Below the pieces are notes generated by a model that worked only from the letters and a program-made list of their open reading frames with translations, ran no database searches and had not been told where the DNA came from. From NCBI GenBank assembly GCA_020796225.1, contig CM036759.1:20161813-20225812 (forward strand): DNA of 64,000 nt. Direction: 5' to 3'. Numbering within the stretch: position 1 is the stretch's first letter; every line of letters starts with the position of its first letter. The stretch is from Arion vulgaris. Lineage: Eukaryota; Mollusca; Gastropoda; Stylommatophora; Arionidae. Below, piece by piece: positions 42,361 to 54,580 of the stretch. A program made the translations under genes and the position numbers.

Positions 42361-44075
42361 GTCTATTACAAGAAAAAACAATAACTGTTGTCATTAAACG
42401 TCGTTACTGACTGTAGTAACGCATTTTATAGCGATGTAGACAGGTTGGACGAGAGCCTGATGAATGTAATGGTCGCATAGCTAGCGAAGTCGCAGCAAAG
42501 GTTAGGTTAGGTTTTTCATTTATGCCCACAACAGAAAACAATATGTGGCCTTACCGTGAACTGAACATGGGTCTCCTGAGTGGGAACCAAGTTCTAATCC
42601 TTTCGGGCAAACTTTCCTTAAAAGGCTTATTGTTGCAAATAAAACGGACGATATAGTTTTGTTAATATTGACAACAAATTAATATTAGTACATTACTTAT
42701 TTATTGTAATTTTTACATACAGTTTGAACAATTTTTATTTATATGAAATCAAGCAAAGTTAAAATTTAAACAAATGTACTGTTTTTTCTTCTTAACCGAG
42801 CAACATCATTGAGATTTTCGATCTATATTTTGATTAACTACATTTGTTCTATTTTCGTAAATTTTCCGTTCTTGATTAAGTTATTCTTTATAAGCCCCTT
42901 GGGTCTGTTATTGTACTTGTCTTAGAAAAGTCATACTTCCTTGTTGTTATATTTTCTATCTACTGCGCCATGTATTCTTGTGGGCAGTAGTTATATTGAT
43001 GCCATTCCGATTTTATATTTGTGTTTTATTTTCTGACTATAAGCAAACAATTGACCAAACAACGGCCAATATTCAAAAAGTTGGCCAGGCGGCAAAGTTG
43101 AGAGACCAGCAAGCAATGATTTGATTCAATAAGAATGCTACAGATGGTCTTTGGGTTAGCGTCCTCTGTCCAGTGTGTCTTTCACAGAGGTCAAGTGCAA
43201 ACAAGTGGGCAATAAGAATGACTGCAGACGGGAAGTAGCAGCAACAAAGATAGTGCGTAGGAGTTTGACAATAGCATTTAGCTACTGCTAGTCTGTGGAC
43301 TTTGTTACACAAAGATCTCTTTGCTCTTAGTAAGACCACTTCAGTTAACTAGCTATGCTTTGTTAGTAAAATTACAGAAATGGGAGCGTTGGTTGAAGTA
43401 CGGGATGTAATGATAATGATGATGTTAATAAAGCTGAAGAGGTAAAACAGGTTAGAGGTGGAAAGCAAGTTCTTCAGCAAAATTGTTGAAAGCGTTGGCT
43501 CATTCATTGCATTTTGTGTAGAGTTGAAGATTATACCCACAAAAATGTTTTGCAATTCGAGTAGGTGTATTGGCTATATATAACAATTCGCTCATCTCTC
43601 TATCAAAATATAAAGATTAGCTTCACCTTCTAGATTTGCTCACGTTTATAGTGCTCTCAATAGTCACTGACTGGTTGAGTTCATCATCATCCCGTAGGTT
43701 GTTCTGTATAGATATTTGCCACAGTAACAGTTCATTTGAATGTCCTGCCCAGGCGAGACTTCTTGTCTTTATTGCTGTCATGTTCTAGTAACTTGCCACA
43801 ACCTGCAACTATCTTCACTTTGGTCTTTCTCTTATTGACCTTCCCACACTACTTTCCTTTAAAATAAATATTTCCAAACTTGAATGACTCTTTACAAATT
43901 CAAAATATGTAACTTTCTTTAATGTTTATATTTCATGTGAGTCAATTATCTTCAATTCCGAGTTTATGAATGATAAATCTATTTGCTTAAATCATAACAA
44001 TCAGATCTACTAAAAAATGTACTGAAGACCAGCAATTTATTGAAGAAAAATTAATAATGGGTGCATAATGGAAAC
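42361..44075. other. AT-rich intergenic DNA
   Basis: Minus ORFs at 43073-43339 and 43349-43555 show no recognised domain. Two GGTTA units near 42505 are too few for telomeric repeats. No gene supported. Confidence 0.35.
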
Positions 44076-44077
44076 AA

Positions 44078-44280
44078 GGGAACCGTAGTAGCGTAGTTGT
44101 TAGTAAACTTGCTTCTTAGTCACGTGGTCTAGGTTCAATTCCACAGTGGACATGGTATATTTTTCTGACCGTAACGGATCTTAGGCCGATCTAGTCTCAA
44201 TTGGGTACAAGGATAAGCACTTGGAAGTAAAGGCGTCAGGCGTGATGTTGATCACATAACCCATCGTGTGACGACGATAA
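44078..44280 (+). mobile_element. tRNA-derived SINE
   Basis: A box TAGTAGCGTAGTTGTTAGTA and B box CTAGGTTCAATTCCACAG at tRNA spacing. The body has GGCCGATCTAGTCTC and CACTTGGAAGTAAAGGCGTC. The head is tRNA-like but lacks a complete cloverleaf. Confidence 0.7.
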
Positions 44281-45835
44281 ATTAAAATATGGACCTAACA
44301 CCGTATTTCCAAATATACTGATTCTACTTCTAGTTGACAATGATATTTAAGCCTTACAACACTTTGTTATATATTTCAAAATGTTCAAAGACTGATTTAG
44401 TGCCTTTTTTTTTGCATTTTAAAATGCATTTTATTTTTCCACTTTAACCAGATTTTTCATTTTTGTAGTTTTCCATTTTTCTATAGAACATATACTTCTG
44501 AAAATTGAAATGGAGATCACGACCATGTATATGTGTTTTTGATTGAATGACCACGCCTCTGTCTATATCTCTCTATTCTAAACTCCATATGGAAATTTAT
44601 CTCACCTATGACATTCACATCTCTTATTTCTATGTGTTCTCACCTGAATCCTGTCCTCAGGTAGGTTAGTTTTAGCAGACAAAAGTTCACGTGCATATAC
44701 GTCAGGATAATGTGCCTCCTTGAAAGCAGTCTCTAGGTCTTCTAACTGTTGGCAACTGAATATAGTCCTGGTGTAGATATCAATAATTGATTAGATGACA
44801 TGGATGAAAATGAATATGACAAATGAAGAAGCTGAGATGAGAGTATGGGATTCATATTATGGGAAGAGATTTAAGGAGAAAATCGAAACAGTTAAAAGTA
44901 AGGAAATAATGATTAGAAAATGTTGCTTAGGAAAAGTTAAGAAGTTTTGATGAAACAATGGTACACACAGCAAAAGGAAGAAGTAAAGATAAAGAAAGGA
45001 ATCCAGGAAAAGTGAAAAAATAATGACGAGACAAAAGGATTCGTGAGAAATGAGAATTCAAGAAATAAATAGTGCACATAATAGCACGTTGAATGTTAAG
45101 ACGTGAATAACATGGTAAATGTCGTGCATCGTGTTTGATAAATTATTAAATTAAAACACTGGTCACAGTCACCTTTAATGACATGACATCACCCATCGTG
45201 ATATCATGAATATACCTTTCTGATTGCAGTCTATTTAACGAATATCAAGTTGCATATATGACACATTGCGTCAGACCAGATCTTGCATCGCTTAAAACTA
45301 TTATAGCTGCACACCAGATGCAGTGACTATATGTCCTTCTTTATAATCGATTGGTTATGTCCGTGGTGACTGCATAATCACAATAATGTACTTGTTACAT
45401 GTTAATAGAAATGCAGTCATGCGTATAATTCTCTACTGCTCTAAAGATACTCTGATTGTGAAGATGGACCAAACGGACAATTACTTTCAACAGTAGAATG
45501 AAGTTTAAAGTAGCTACTGCTGTTTTTCACCGGCCCTGAGACTTCTTCCACTGGGAAGATTGTTTTGTTCAACTCTCAGTCCATGTTTCTGAAGATCCAT
45601 AACGGCACGCTGCGCGATATGAGTGGAGGTCATCTATCTACGTTTCCAACATCAGAGGCTTACATGATTCTGCTGTCTCAGACATATTGGAGTTTGCAAC
45701 AACGAAATAGCAGGCCTTGCATCAAAAGCACATATAGTGGTGGTATTGAAGATAAAAAAGGCTTAGTTCATTTGGTAGAAATTGTTAACGGTCATAAGTC
45801 ATTTGCTCATATTATTGCCTCATGCCATTATTGAG
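44281..45835. other. AT-rich intergenic DNA
   Basis: An 89-codon plus ORF at 45565-45834 has no recognised motif. It overlaps the start of the antisense RNase H LINE remnant and could be its shadow. Nothing else supported. Confidence 0.35.
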
Positions 45836-46395
45836 GCGTAAGTCGTCCTTCTTCACAGTCCCTGCTGTGTCCGTCAGCCGATCTGCTCGCTCATTGATTG
45901 ACATTCAATCCCGCGTGTCCTGCTACAAAAATAAATGCTCTATGGAACATGTGTGATGCGTTCAGTGTGTCTAGTTATTCATGTTGTATTTAGCTGAATT
46001 GTATTTTCTGGAACATGCTCATTGATGTTCTTAGACTGCAGACATGTGTTATTCATATGTGCCAAACCAGCAACACGCTTTTGTCACTGCTATTGTTTTC
46101 ATTGTGAGGCTACGAGAAGCTATACAAGAAAATCACCCATTGCTACGTTGATAATTTTGTCTCTCGCGCTTTATGAAGATCCACGCACTTTGCTTGTCCC
46201 GAATCACTGAACCATTTGTGTAATAGATGCATATACACCTGTGGTATTTTCATAAATTTGTGTACATAGATGCATATACACCTGTGGTATTTTCATATAA
46301 TTGTGCTTAAACCTCAGAATCAATCAAAGCAGAAATTTGTTCTCTCCAACTTCTATCAAATGTAATATGGACCGAAAGTGAAGACTATGCATATG
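45836..46395 (-). mobile_element. RNase H LINE fragment, heavily decayed
   Basis: Minus strand: YYTNGSVIRDKQSA near 46205-46230 (the YTDGS motif with its Asp changed to Asn), and AGHAGLNVNQ..SRSADGHS near 45860-45930, corresponding to GHxGxxGNERAD. A 45-bp duplication (46222 and 46267, GATGCATATACACCTGTGGT) lies upstream. Confidence 0.65.
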
Positions 46396-46888
46396 TAGGT
46401 ATTGTTACCCACTCCATCCCAAGATTGGTGTTTGTAGAACTGTTTACCTGCTGTATGACATGTTCAGTACTGTTCATTCATGACTTACATCTTTTCAGTC
46501 TGTTTTCTTTGGATACAGTCAACAGATCATGGAGTAAGGGTAGAATATCAACCTTCACTTTGAGGTAGACTTACTTACGCTGGATAATTTAACTCTGCTA
46601 TCTATGGTTCTGGAGATATCTCATAGTTTGACAGAATATATCCTTGGACACTCGAGTATAATTCACATTTCTCCATTTTATTTTCTTATCAATCTATTTG
46701 TTTGTGTGGTGTTGATTGTCAGATTAGCCAGAACATGTGCAACTGTAGACAACACTAGCCCCTGATACTATATCATAAGTAGCCAGTGTTCAAATATCGC
46801 AGCCACCATACCTTGTATTGCTGACAGACATTTTCTGGATTTGGTTATAATATGGTCTATGTGTTTTATGATGATAGAATCCCAAAGA
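46396..46888. other. AT-rich intergenic DNA
   Basis: Nothing recognised. Confidence 0.4.
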
Positions 46889-46889
46889 A

Positions 46890-47295
46890 CATTCTATATG
46901 GTTAACTCGCATCTGGTGCTAGACAGCATGGGCGCTCATTATCACGCTTCATTGACACCTGCAAGCGTGATCTAACTTCATGCGGCATAGACAAAAAGCA
47001 CTGGGAGCGGCTGGCCAAAGACAGGCAAGCATGGTGAGCGGCAGTGAGGGGCGGCTCAAAAGAAAAGAAGAAAAACAACATCACATGTGGAGGCAAAAGA
47101 GAGCACAGAGCAGAGAGAACATCCCATGCATCGGCTCTAGTCTCCAGTTTTACCTGCAGCAACTGTGGCAAGGATTGCCACTCCAGAATAGGCCATTACA
47201 GCCATATGAAACGTTGTGATTCAGCACAGAACATACTACGTGACGCAACACCTATTGTCTCCTGAGACAAAGAGGTCAATGATGATGATGATATG
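46890..47295 (+). mobile_element. RTE-like LINE C-terminus with Cys-His finger and (GATGAT)n tail
   Basis: Plus strand: SLTPASVI, WERLAKDRQAWWSAVRGGSK, then FTCSNCGKDCHSRIGHYSHM and KRCDSAQN in the frame 47044-47265. The CxxCGxxCxSRxGxxSHxxxC pattern is the terminal zinc finger of this LINE class. TGATGATGATGATATG (47278) is the tail. Confidence 0.85.
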
Positions 47296-47885
47296 TTATG
47301 GGAAGGAAAATTAACGAGAAAGGGAAACTGACACGTCTCCTAAGTCCTAGCAAACTGATATTTATGGGAAGTAAAATGAGAATAAAATTATATTCTATGA
47401 AAGTATACTTTCTGCTGCATTTTGTCCTGCTATTTGTCGTTAAGCAAATGTTTAGTTGTAATAATTTGTAGCAAAATGGTTTCCATTTGTTCACAGTTTC
47501 ACCATTTACATTATCTCAATGTGAATACAAACATGACTGCTGTCATATCGTACACACTGACTAAATAAAAAGACAACAATAACTTTTATATCACCTGTGT
47601 CGTCGTTTTTTCTTGTTTTCACTTCTCTTCAATACCACCTGCTCGTTACCGTAGATATTACGTGAGCCCCTGGCCTTTATTGCGTCTTGACTTCCATTAT
47701 CACATTCTGTGACACCTATAATTGATATATTATTCGTTGTAAATATTATTATATAATCTTTGTTTAGAAAAATAATTAACTAAAGATAGTCGTTGAAGTC
47801 AACTAAAAGCACTGTATTCATAGTTACAGTTGCATCACACGTTATAGTATTTTTTGTTGTCTTATTTAATATACACTCGTATGTC
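47296..47885. other. AT-rich intergenic DNA
   Basis: Nothing recognised. Confidence 0.4.
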
Positions 47886-47886
47886 T

Positions 47887-48142
47887 TATGTGGGAGCGTC
47901 TAGAGCTCAAGCGGTAGTGAGCTCGATCACGAACCATAGCGTACCTGGTTCAAACCCCACGGTGGGCAAGTTTGGAAGCAAATTCGTTTCCGTGGAATTT
48001 TTATCAAAGGTACAAATAGACTTCACCGTTCAGAAAGCAATGGCAAACTATTGAACGTATAAATGGTGCCTAGAAAATCAACGACTCGTTTACTGTGGTT
48101 GATGGCTACGTCCTTTAGGATATGCCACGATTTTCATTTTTC
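47887..48142 (+). mobile_element. tRNA-derived SINE
   Basis: A box TAGAGCTCAAGCGGTAGTGA and B box CCTGGTTCAAACCCCACGGT. The 3' part GTGGTTGATGGCTACGTCCT through GATATGCCACGATTTTCATT is repeated at 48883-48972, giving the 3' end of the family. Confidence 0.75.
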
Positions 48143-48164
48143 ATGTCTTATATGTGCCTTTAAT

Positions 48165-48405
48165 TTGCTGTTCTGTTGTTCGTGCTTATGTGTTCTTTAA
48201 TCTGATATTCTGTTGTTCTTACTTATGTGTTCCTTAATCTTCTGTTCTATTGCTCGTGCTTATTTGTTCTTTTAATCTGATGTTTTATTGTTCTTGCTTA
48301 TATGTTCCTTAATCTGATGTTCTGTTGGTTGTGCTTATGTGTTCCTTTAATCTGCTGTTCTGTTGTTCTGACTTATGTGTTCCTTAATCTGCTGTTCTGT
48401 TGGTC
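48165..48405. repeat. About 38-bp minisatellite, six units
   Basis: Units TGTTCTGTTGTTCGTGCTTA then TGTGTTCTTTAATCTG with substitutions. Confidence 0.88.
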
Positions 48406-48880
48406 ATTTAACTCTGTAAGTTTTTTGTCTTGAGTGTTTCAAATGATGCTCTTTTTTTCTGTCGCTTTCAATTCTAGTTCTACTTCTTTAACGTGTCGAT
48501 AATGCGGCTTCGAGTTTCCTATATTCTTATGCTCACAGTTAATAATAGCTTATAAATTTTCTCATTATTCTAGTGTTCCTGTTGTTACCAGTTCACAGCA
48601 TATAAGGATACAATGTTATGTCGCTAACCGATGGTTTTGTCAATTCATCTGTATGTTCCGTCTCCATGCATAAGATGTCACGGCTGATACATTTATTTTG
48701 TCCCTTCCATGTGTATATCTGTATTGCTTGCTGCCATTTTAATAGTCACTCTCTTGGTTTCAAATGAGACAAAACACCCCCACACACACATAGCTAATGT
48801 GTGTTTACCAACACAGACGCACGTCATTGATTTCATGAAATAAATTCTTATTATTATTACTACTATATTCCTCTCCTACT
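48406..48880. other. AT-rich intergenic DNA
   Basis: Nothing recognised. Confidence 0.4.
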
Positions 48881-48882
48881 GA

Positions 48883-48972
48883 ACGCATAAGTGGTGCCTA
48901 GAAAATCAACAAATCGTTTACAGTGGTTGATGGCTACGTCCTGTACAGGATATGCCACGATTTTCATTTCAT
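48883..48972 (+). mobile_element. SINE 3' half, second copy
   Basis: About 90% identical to 48053-48142. The tRNA head is absent. Confidence 0.8.
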
Positions 48973-48984
48973 ATTCCTCTCAGG

Positions 48985-49160
48985 TAAAATTCATTGAAGG
49001 TGTGATCGTGAAGACAGAGGGAGAAGATGTTGCAGGGCCTGACATCATGGTTCGACAAAAGATCGACACCAGAACTGATTACATGCACCAAGCAAAGAGA
49101 GTTGTGGAGAGACATGATTGTCTACGTTGGCAGGCATGGCATTTGATTGATTGATTCCTC
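48985..49160 (+). mobile_element. RTE-like LINE 3' terminus
   Basis: Highly similar to 6090-6240. In the unshifted frame it reads [20 protein letters not shown] and ELWRDMIVYVGRHGI before TGA, showing the intact ending that the 4929 copy lost by frameshift. Tail TTGATTGATTGATT. Confidence 0.88.
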
Positions 49161-49545
49161 TCGTACCGTTATATGTCACATAGTGTCTGCAAGCAACTTC
49201 TCAATGTCGCTCTATCCTGGGCAACTCGTTGAGTTTCTTTTATGGAATTGTGACCGATATTTCTGGCCTCACTCAGTCAAGTTCATTTCAGGGTTTTCTT
49301 AAGGTGTCCTTTCTTTCTTGAACTTTTGCATTCAGCTTCAATTCCTGCTTTGTGATTTTTGCCCATGTTTTTCTGAGTATATGCTCAACATTTCGTTATC
49401 TTTTCTTTCTTATAACACTGTTACTAGTGGTTGGCCAAACATTTCTCAGATTTTATCCCTTTCCTGAATTCGTCTCATTTCAAATTCATTACTTTTCGCA
49501 CACTCCTACTTTTAAATGCATTTAACTTACTATCATTATGTCTAC
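49161..49545. other. Intergenic DNA
   Basis: Weak similarity of 49290-49350 to 7810-7880. No supported gene. Confidence 0.35.
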
Positions 49546-50400
49546 TTATTTTAAAAGCTTTTTGGTATATGTTAGAAATGATACAACAATGGCATTGAAA
49601 ATTCGTAATTTACTTGCACAACTATATAACATAGAATTCCACATGTTAATGAAACTTTTAAAAGCTGATGTTGATTTAACAATTGGGATCATAAAATAGT
49701 CAACATTTATATACAAACCGTCAGTTGACCCATGATTACTGTCATTGCAATTCCAGTCGTCTGTCTTCCCCAATTTTTCTGGATGCAGTGTCTCTCCTGT
49801 TGTTGACAAGTAACTTTTTCTTGTAACAGACGGCAATCTTTCTCTTGGCTCAATCTTATTACAACGTTCGTATTCGTTTTCAACAGTACCTAAACTTCTG
49901 CATGTCAGTAACGGCATGTTCAAAATACTTGTAGGTCTTTTCAGTTTTTGTATAAAACGATTTGTGACTGAATCATAATCCCAAAATGGTGGTAAACATA
50001 AAATGTCTGACTGGTGATCAGATGCAACATTTCTTTGTAAGTTCTTTATTTTCCATATCTCTGATTCTTCATTACCCAAAGCGAGTCTGTCAATATTCCA
50101 GTTATATGCATTAATGAACTCCCCATTAACATATAAATTATTTTCAAGCTCTGAAGGTCTCTTATAGTAGCAGTATACATCTGAAACAGGCAATTCATTT
50201 GTAGTTTTAACACTAATTGAATCGTTTCTTATATTTTCTATCATTCCATGAAAAGCGACGGAGTTCCAGTTATGACTGTACAATTTTGGAGGAGCACAAA
50301 ACATCTTGAGTCTGTCGGAAACATGATCTGAGAGAAGTGCAGAAGTGAGTGGAGCTACTGAAGCAGGCAGGAGATATCGGTTACGAACAGAAGACTCCAT
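49546..50400 (-). CDS. Hypothetical protein (single-exon or terminal exon)
   Basis: A 284-codon frame from ATG at 50398-50400 (the same frame is open 9 nt further upstream to a TTG) to TAA at 49546. I do not recognise the family. It is predicted soluble with no signal peptide or membrane segment at the start, and is rich in Asn, Ser and Tyr/Trp (HNWNSVAFHG, YCYYKRPSELE, CLPPFWDYDSV, DDWNCNDSNHGS). The composition is balanced and not repeat-derived. The length is unexpected by chance in such AT-rich DNA, and it has no RT, RNase H or transposase motif, in contrast to nearly every other long frame here. A donor-like GTGAGT lies on the same strand upstream at about 50421-50426, so a 5' untranslated exon is possible. 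It could equally be an uncharacterised mobile-element gene. Confidence 0.5.
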   Translation of the reverse strand: MESSVRNRYLLPASVAPLTSALLSDHVSDRLKMFCAPPKLYSHNWNSVAFHGMIENIRNDSISVKTTNELPVSDVYCYYKRPSELENNLYVNGEFINAYNWNIDRLALGNEESEIWKIKNLQRNVASDHQSDILCLPPFWDYDSVTNRFIQKLKRPTSILNMPLLTCRSLGTVENEYERCNKIEPRERLPSVTRKSYLSTTGETLHPEKLGKTDDWNCNDSNHGSTDGLYINVDYFMIPIVKSTSAFKSFINMWNSMLYSCASKLRIFNAIVVSFLTYTKKLLK

Positions 50401-50619
50401 TGTCAACAATGATAATTTCAGTACTCACGTTGTCATTGTTAAAATGATATAATCAAAGAACATCAAAGGCTTCCTGAAAATGATAACAAATTATCAAACA
50501 AACAAATGTCGTAATAATGTTGAAACAAGAACTGGTAATCTAACTTGATCTGTAAAATAAACCACAACCAATTGAGTATTGATGAAATTAATAGTTAGTG
50601 ACAGCATTATAGTTGTTTC

Positions 50620-50757
50620 AAGACACAATTGATGCAAACCAAATAATAGATTTAATTGTTCCCTTCTTCTAGCATGTTGAATGTCAGCAAACCGTTTGAG
50701 CATGACTTCGCCATTTCTCTGACCCGTGGTCAGAACTTGTCTCCAGCTGGACATGTT
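50620..50757 (-). CDS. Possible small exon, unknown
   Basis: Minus-strand frame SSWRQVLTTGQRNGEVMLKR then FADIQHARRREQLNLLFGLH is polar and helix-like. It lies about 220 bp upstream of the 284-codon frame on the same strand. The 86-codon ORF as a whole runs on into hydrophobic sequence that looks non-coding. Splice sites were not confirmed. Confidence 0.25.
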
Positions 50758-51002
50758 TCTGGCGAGCTCCTTCTATTCTTTTTTGTTTTCATGTTGTGCA
50801 CCTTCAAATCACGCTTACATTGCATAATATATCTACATTACATATAAGCGTCGTACATCCGGTGAGGCAGATGAATTGTGACAGGACAGAACAATATTTA
50901 CTCGGTGCTTCCCAACTTGAGATGGGTGGTAGTTTTCCAGTAGGATCAGCAAATTTCTTCCAAGGTTAAGACCAACCCCTGGTGCCAACTCTTACTTCAA
51001 TA

Positions 51003-51284
51003 TTAACAGATTATCAGACCGGTAAATGTTGCTTCCCCTATTGTGTCGACTCTGTGAATGCAAAGCTGGAGTGGCCCCTCCATAGTGCTATTTTGGAATC
51101 CCAATAAGTTGAATCTATGTTGTCCATGAAACAGTTCCCCCTCACCTCCTCTCCACGCATCTGTCACATCGAAGGGAATTGCAAGGCCGGTATATTTTGG
51201 TCCAAGCGGAAAATAAAATTGCATATCGTGGTTCAATACGACAGGCTTCTTGATTATGTGCTCAGCAGGATTCCTTCTATTCAC
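51003..51284 (-). CDS. Possible exon, unknown
   Basis: A 93-codon frame with KKPVVLNHDMQFYFPLGPKY, PFDVTDAWRGGEGELFHGQH and FNLLGFQNSTMEGPLQLCIH. Gly/Pro/aromatic-rich and protein-like. Same strand and upstream of the 49.5-kb ORF. No recognised family. The boundaries are ORF limits, not splice sites. Confidence 0.3.
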   Translation of the reverse strand: MNRRNPAEHIIKKPVVLNHDMQFYFPLGPKYTGLAIPFDVTDAWRGGEGELFHGQHRFNLLGFQNSTMEGPLQLCIHRVDTIGEATFTGLIIC

Positions 51285-51289
51285 TCTGC

Positions 51290-52188
51290 TAAACAGTTCA
51301 GTTTTAACTTTAAGATCGAATACTCTAAATTTGATGTTGGATTCAGTTTACCATAAGCTGCCATCATCTTTACAAGAAAGCGGCAATCAGACATTCATTT
51401 ACTCTAACATAGTTGGCTTTACATTTAAACAGACAAATGGCTGCTTGCAGAAACATCTGTAATTTCCTTTCACTCGTGAGAAGAATCCAACATGTACATC
51501 AAAGAAGCTAAAATACTTTGTTCTTGCGTGTTTCGCTACTTTACTAAGGTTTACTGCAGTCTCCACCTTTATCGATAAAAGCAGCTATTATAAGATAGTG
51601 AAGGGGATGTCACCCAACAATAACTCAGATGATCGAACAAACTATAGCCGAAGAGAACAACCTACCTCAACACTGGGACTACGAACAGTTACAACAGATT
51701 ACAAAGTCATATGTATAGAAAGCTCAAAATCTGCTAGACGTGGGTCTGACCCTGCGATCAAGCACTGCATAAAACTGCTCACTTCTTGCAATCATGTTTC
51801 ACGTATACAGAAATGAGAAACCAATTCAAAATCGATACAGCGAAGGACACCAGTTTTGATAGTCGTATGAAGGGTACTGATATAACGATCACTAGTTTAG
51901 CAAACAGAACGAAGAAGCGGGAAAAGAAGAAGTTTATTATCACGATATTTGGTATGGAGATATGCTCCTATTATACCAAAGACATTTATTTACCCATAAT
52001 TCCACTTCTGATAGAAAATCGATGAACTAAAGAGCTCGCTGCAGATCAGTGAACAAATAGGTCTTCAATACTCCAAGTACAGTCGATAGATTCCACTAGA
52101 CTAACTAATAAATCTTGATGCTTTTTACTAATTTAAAAAAAATCAAAATTGTCATTTAGACTCAGCTATTTCTGTTTAAATCTAGCAT
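51290..52188. other. Intergenic DNA
   Basis: Small plus ORFs (51598-51816, 51786-52025) carry no recognised motif. Confidence 0.35.
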
Positions 52189-52189
52189 A

Positions 52190-52370
52190 CTTTACACCAG
52201 ATATCCAGGTGTGCCACGGTGAAAAGGCGGGCATGACGGCAGAGCACATACTTCAAGAATACTAACTGTTAGCAGCCCTGAGAAAAGAAACCTGGCCCGA
52301 TAACACAGAGCTTCGCGAGGGTCCCTAAAAGCAACAGCAAAATTCGTGATAAAATTTGGTTGATCAGTCT
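52190..52370 (+). mobile_element. RNase H-type LINE, C-terminal end
   Basis: Plus strand: CHGEKAGMTAEHILQEY, LLAALRKETWPDNTELREGP. This fits the C.C....TAEHxLQDC...R...WP....LxxxL ending of this LINE class. Confidence 0.75.
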
Positions 52371-53190
52371 AGGCGGCTATCGTGAGAGAGATATGTATAT
52401 CCAGGATTGGAATATACACTGTGGTTATGTACAGAACTGGCATGGACTAACCAGATATGTTGACTGTAAAGTTTCAAGCCGATCATCAAAGCTCAGTGAC
52501 CAGAACTATAACAGTGGGGAAGCAAATATTTAGAAATCTAATATTAATACTGATTGCCAGTGAACATACTAAAAGTTGGTCAAATTGATCGAATATTCTA
52601 GTTTTATTTTGTCAAATGCAAAACGTATGCAGTAAAATACAGACAAGAAGCTACCCGCATCAGCAACACCAAAACCAAAAATTAATGTGAAAAAGCCCAG
52701 GAAATAGGATTCAATTGCGAACAAAATGGTCAGGTTGTGGGCAAGACAGTATACAATAGACTGCGGTTAAAATAGTCGACCATCAATTTCTCGCACATAT
52801 CTACAGTTAAAAAAGACAGATTAATAAATGATAATATCAAGATAAGGGTTAAGAATTCTAGATATACGTTTCCTTAATATCTCTCCGTAGGAAACTCGAC
52901 AAACATTATCCTTGAAAACAATGACACCATGTTTAACACACACATGTAGCAAATGGTAGATACAAAAAAACCAGGAAAGACGTAGCAAAAATTTCTGTTA
53001 TTTAAAACTACAATTCTGACATTTAACCAAAAGCAGCAATACAGTTAGGCAGCATAGATTGAAACAGTAGAAATTACATTTACATTGTAACAATTAAATA
53101 ATGCTTAGAAATATCTGTAAGAATAATTGAAATTCATATGTACAGAACATATTGAAATGGACAAAAGTAACAGCAGCATATATATATATA
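52371..53190. other. AT-rich intergenic DNA
   Basis: Nothing recognised. (TA)n at 53179-53196. Confidence 0.4.
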
Positions 53191-53198
53191 TATATCTA

Positions 53199-53365
53199 CA
53201 GGAGCGGCTCGTCATTAAGGGCCAGTGGGGCCTGGTCCCACCAATAATCGAAAGGAGGGAAACTTCCCGAATAGACAAATAGTAAATACTCCAAAACCAT
53301 GATTTTTTTCTCGAAAATTTGTGTCTGTCTGGCCCCACCAAGAAAATGACTACGAGCCGCCACTG
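53199..53365. mobile_element. hAT-type MITE, copy 2 (167 bp)
   Basis: Ends CAGGAGCGGCTCG and CGAGCCGCCACTG. Flanks TATATCTA (53191-53198) and TCTATCTA (53366-53373), 7 of 8 identical. The interior is collinear with 25259-25413 (CGAAAGGAGGGAAACTTCCC, AAAATTTGTGTCTGTC). Confidence 0.9.
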
Positions 53366-53373
53366 TCTATCTA

Positions 53374-54572
53374 CCTGTTCTAATTATCACTTCAAAAATC
53401 AAACAAAACTATTCTGCTGATTTATTTAACATTTGTTTATACCGTGTCTGTGCATTTTATTAGGGAACAATAGGTTAAAATAACACTTGAACTACTCATT
53501 TTTCACGAATTAAATAATACACTTAAGTTATGCCCAAAACTCAGATGAGCTGGGTCGAAAGGTGAAAAGAGTGAAGCTGTTCGGGCAACAATCAAAATTA
53601 GCAACACAACGTGCCCCTATTCTCCAGCATAAACCATATAAAGGCCACAGAGATGAGCCAAACAGTTTTGCTAAAAGGGAACAAGAAAGCAATCGTTTCT
53701 ATATAAACTTGAATATATTTTGTCAGACATTGAAACTGATATTCCAGTAGATATAAACACGTAACAAATTATCATAATACATCATTATATTGTATTTTAT
53801 AGCTATAAATACCTTATACAATTATATACAACATAATATTGAAAATAAAACAAACAGCTTATTAACTCACTATTATTGAATTCGAAATTTCAAATGTAAA
53901 GATTTACACTAGAGTTTAAAGAAGATATCCTACAGTGATATCTAATCGAATCAAACTAGTACAAAAAACACCGCTTGACTGATCCGAATATTTTTGAAAT
54001 GATATGGACAATAACTTAATGCTCACAGTCGGTTCCTATTTGTACTTCGTCAAACTTTACGTCATAAATACTCATTTTTTCTCCATTTTTTCTTCTTTTA
54101 AATGATATTTTTCCTACTTTCATTGTAACTCCCAACCCCATTCCGTCCCGTGCTATGTTAATAACCCCCAACCCCATTCCGTCCAGTGCTGTTTTCTCTT
54201 TTCATTCTTATCGATTTCGTTTGAAATAATTATCATTATTGGCAGGATCATATTGTGAAATTGGACGTTATTAAATTGGTCCACCAGGAAATAGAAGTAG
54301 CAGATTGGATGGTCATGAAATAGCGACCGGGCCAGGCACACAATAAGACGGCAGACTCCAAGATGCCGAGGGCACAAAAGGATAAAACCACGCCCGGCAA
54401 ACGATCGCCACATTTATGTTTTAATTTGATTTAGTGAGAGAGGAAACGGAGAAGACACGAATGAAATAGTAAAGCGATAAAACATTGGAGTCTATGACAG
54501 GTTATTACCATCAGTTTCTTGCTAGATATCACTGTAAGTCTATCACTGTCTCTTTATCCATCTATCTATCTA
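53374..54572. other. AT-rich intergenic DNA
   Basis: A 23-bp phrase (CCCAACCCCATTCCGTCC) is duplicated at about 54130 and 54167. No gene supported. Confidence 0.45.
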
Positions 54573-54580
54573 ATCTAGAC

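Noticed and set aside
42500..42520. TTAGG telomere-like repeat
   Set aside because: Only two GGTTA units, well within chance.
48053..48972. Short LTR retrotransposon
   Set aside because: No internal coding sequence, primer-binding site or TG..CA termini. Explained by SINE 3' halves.
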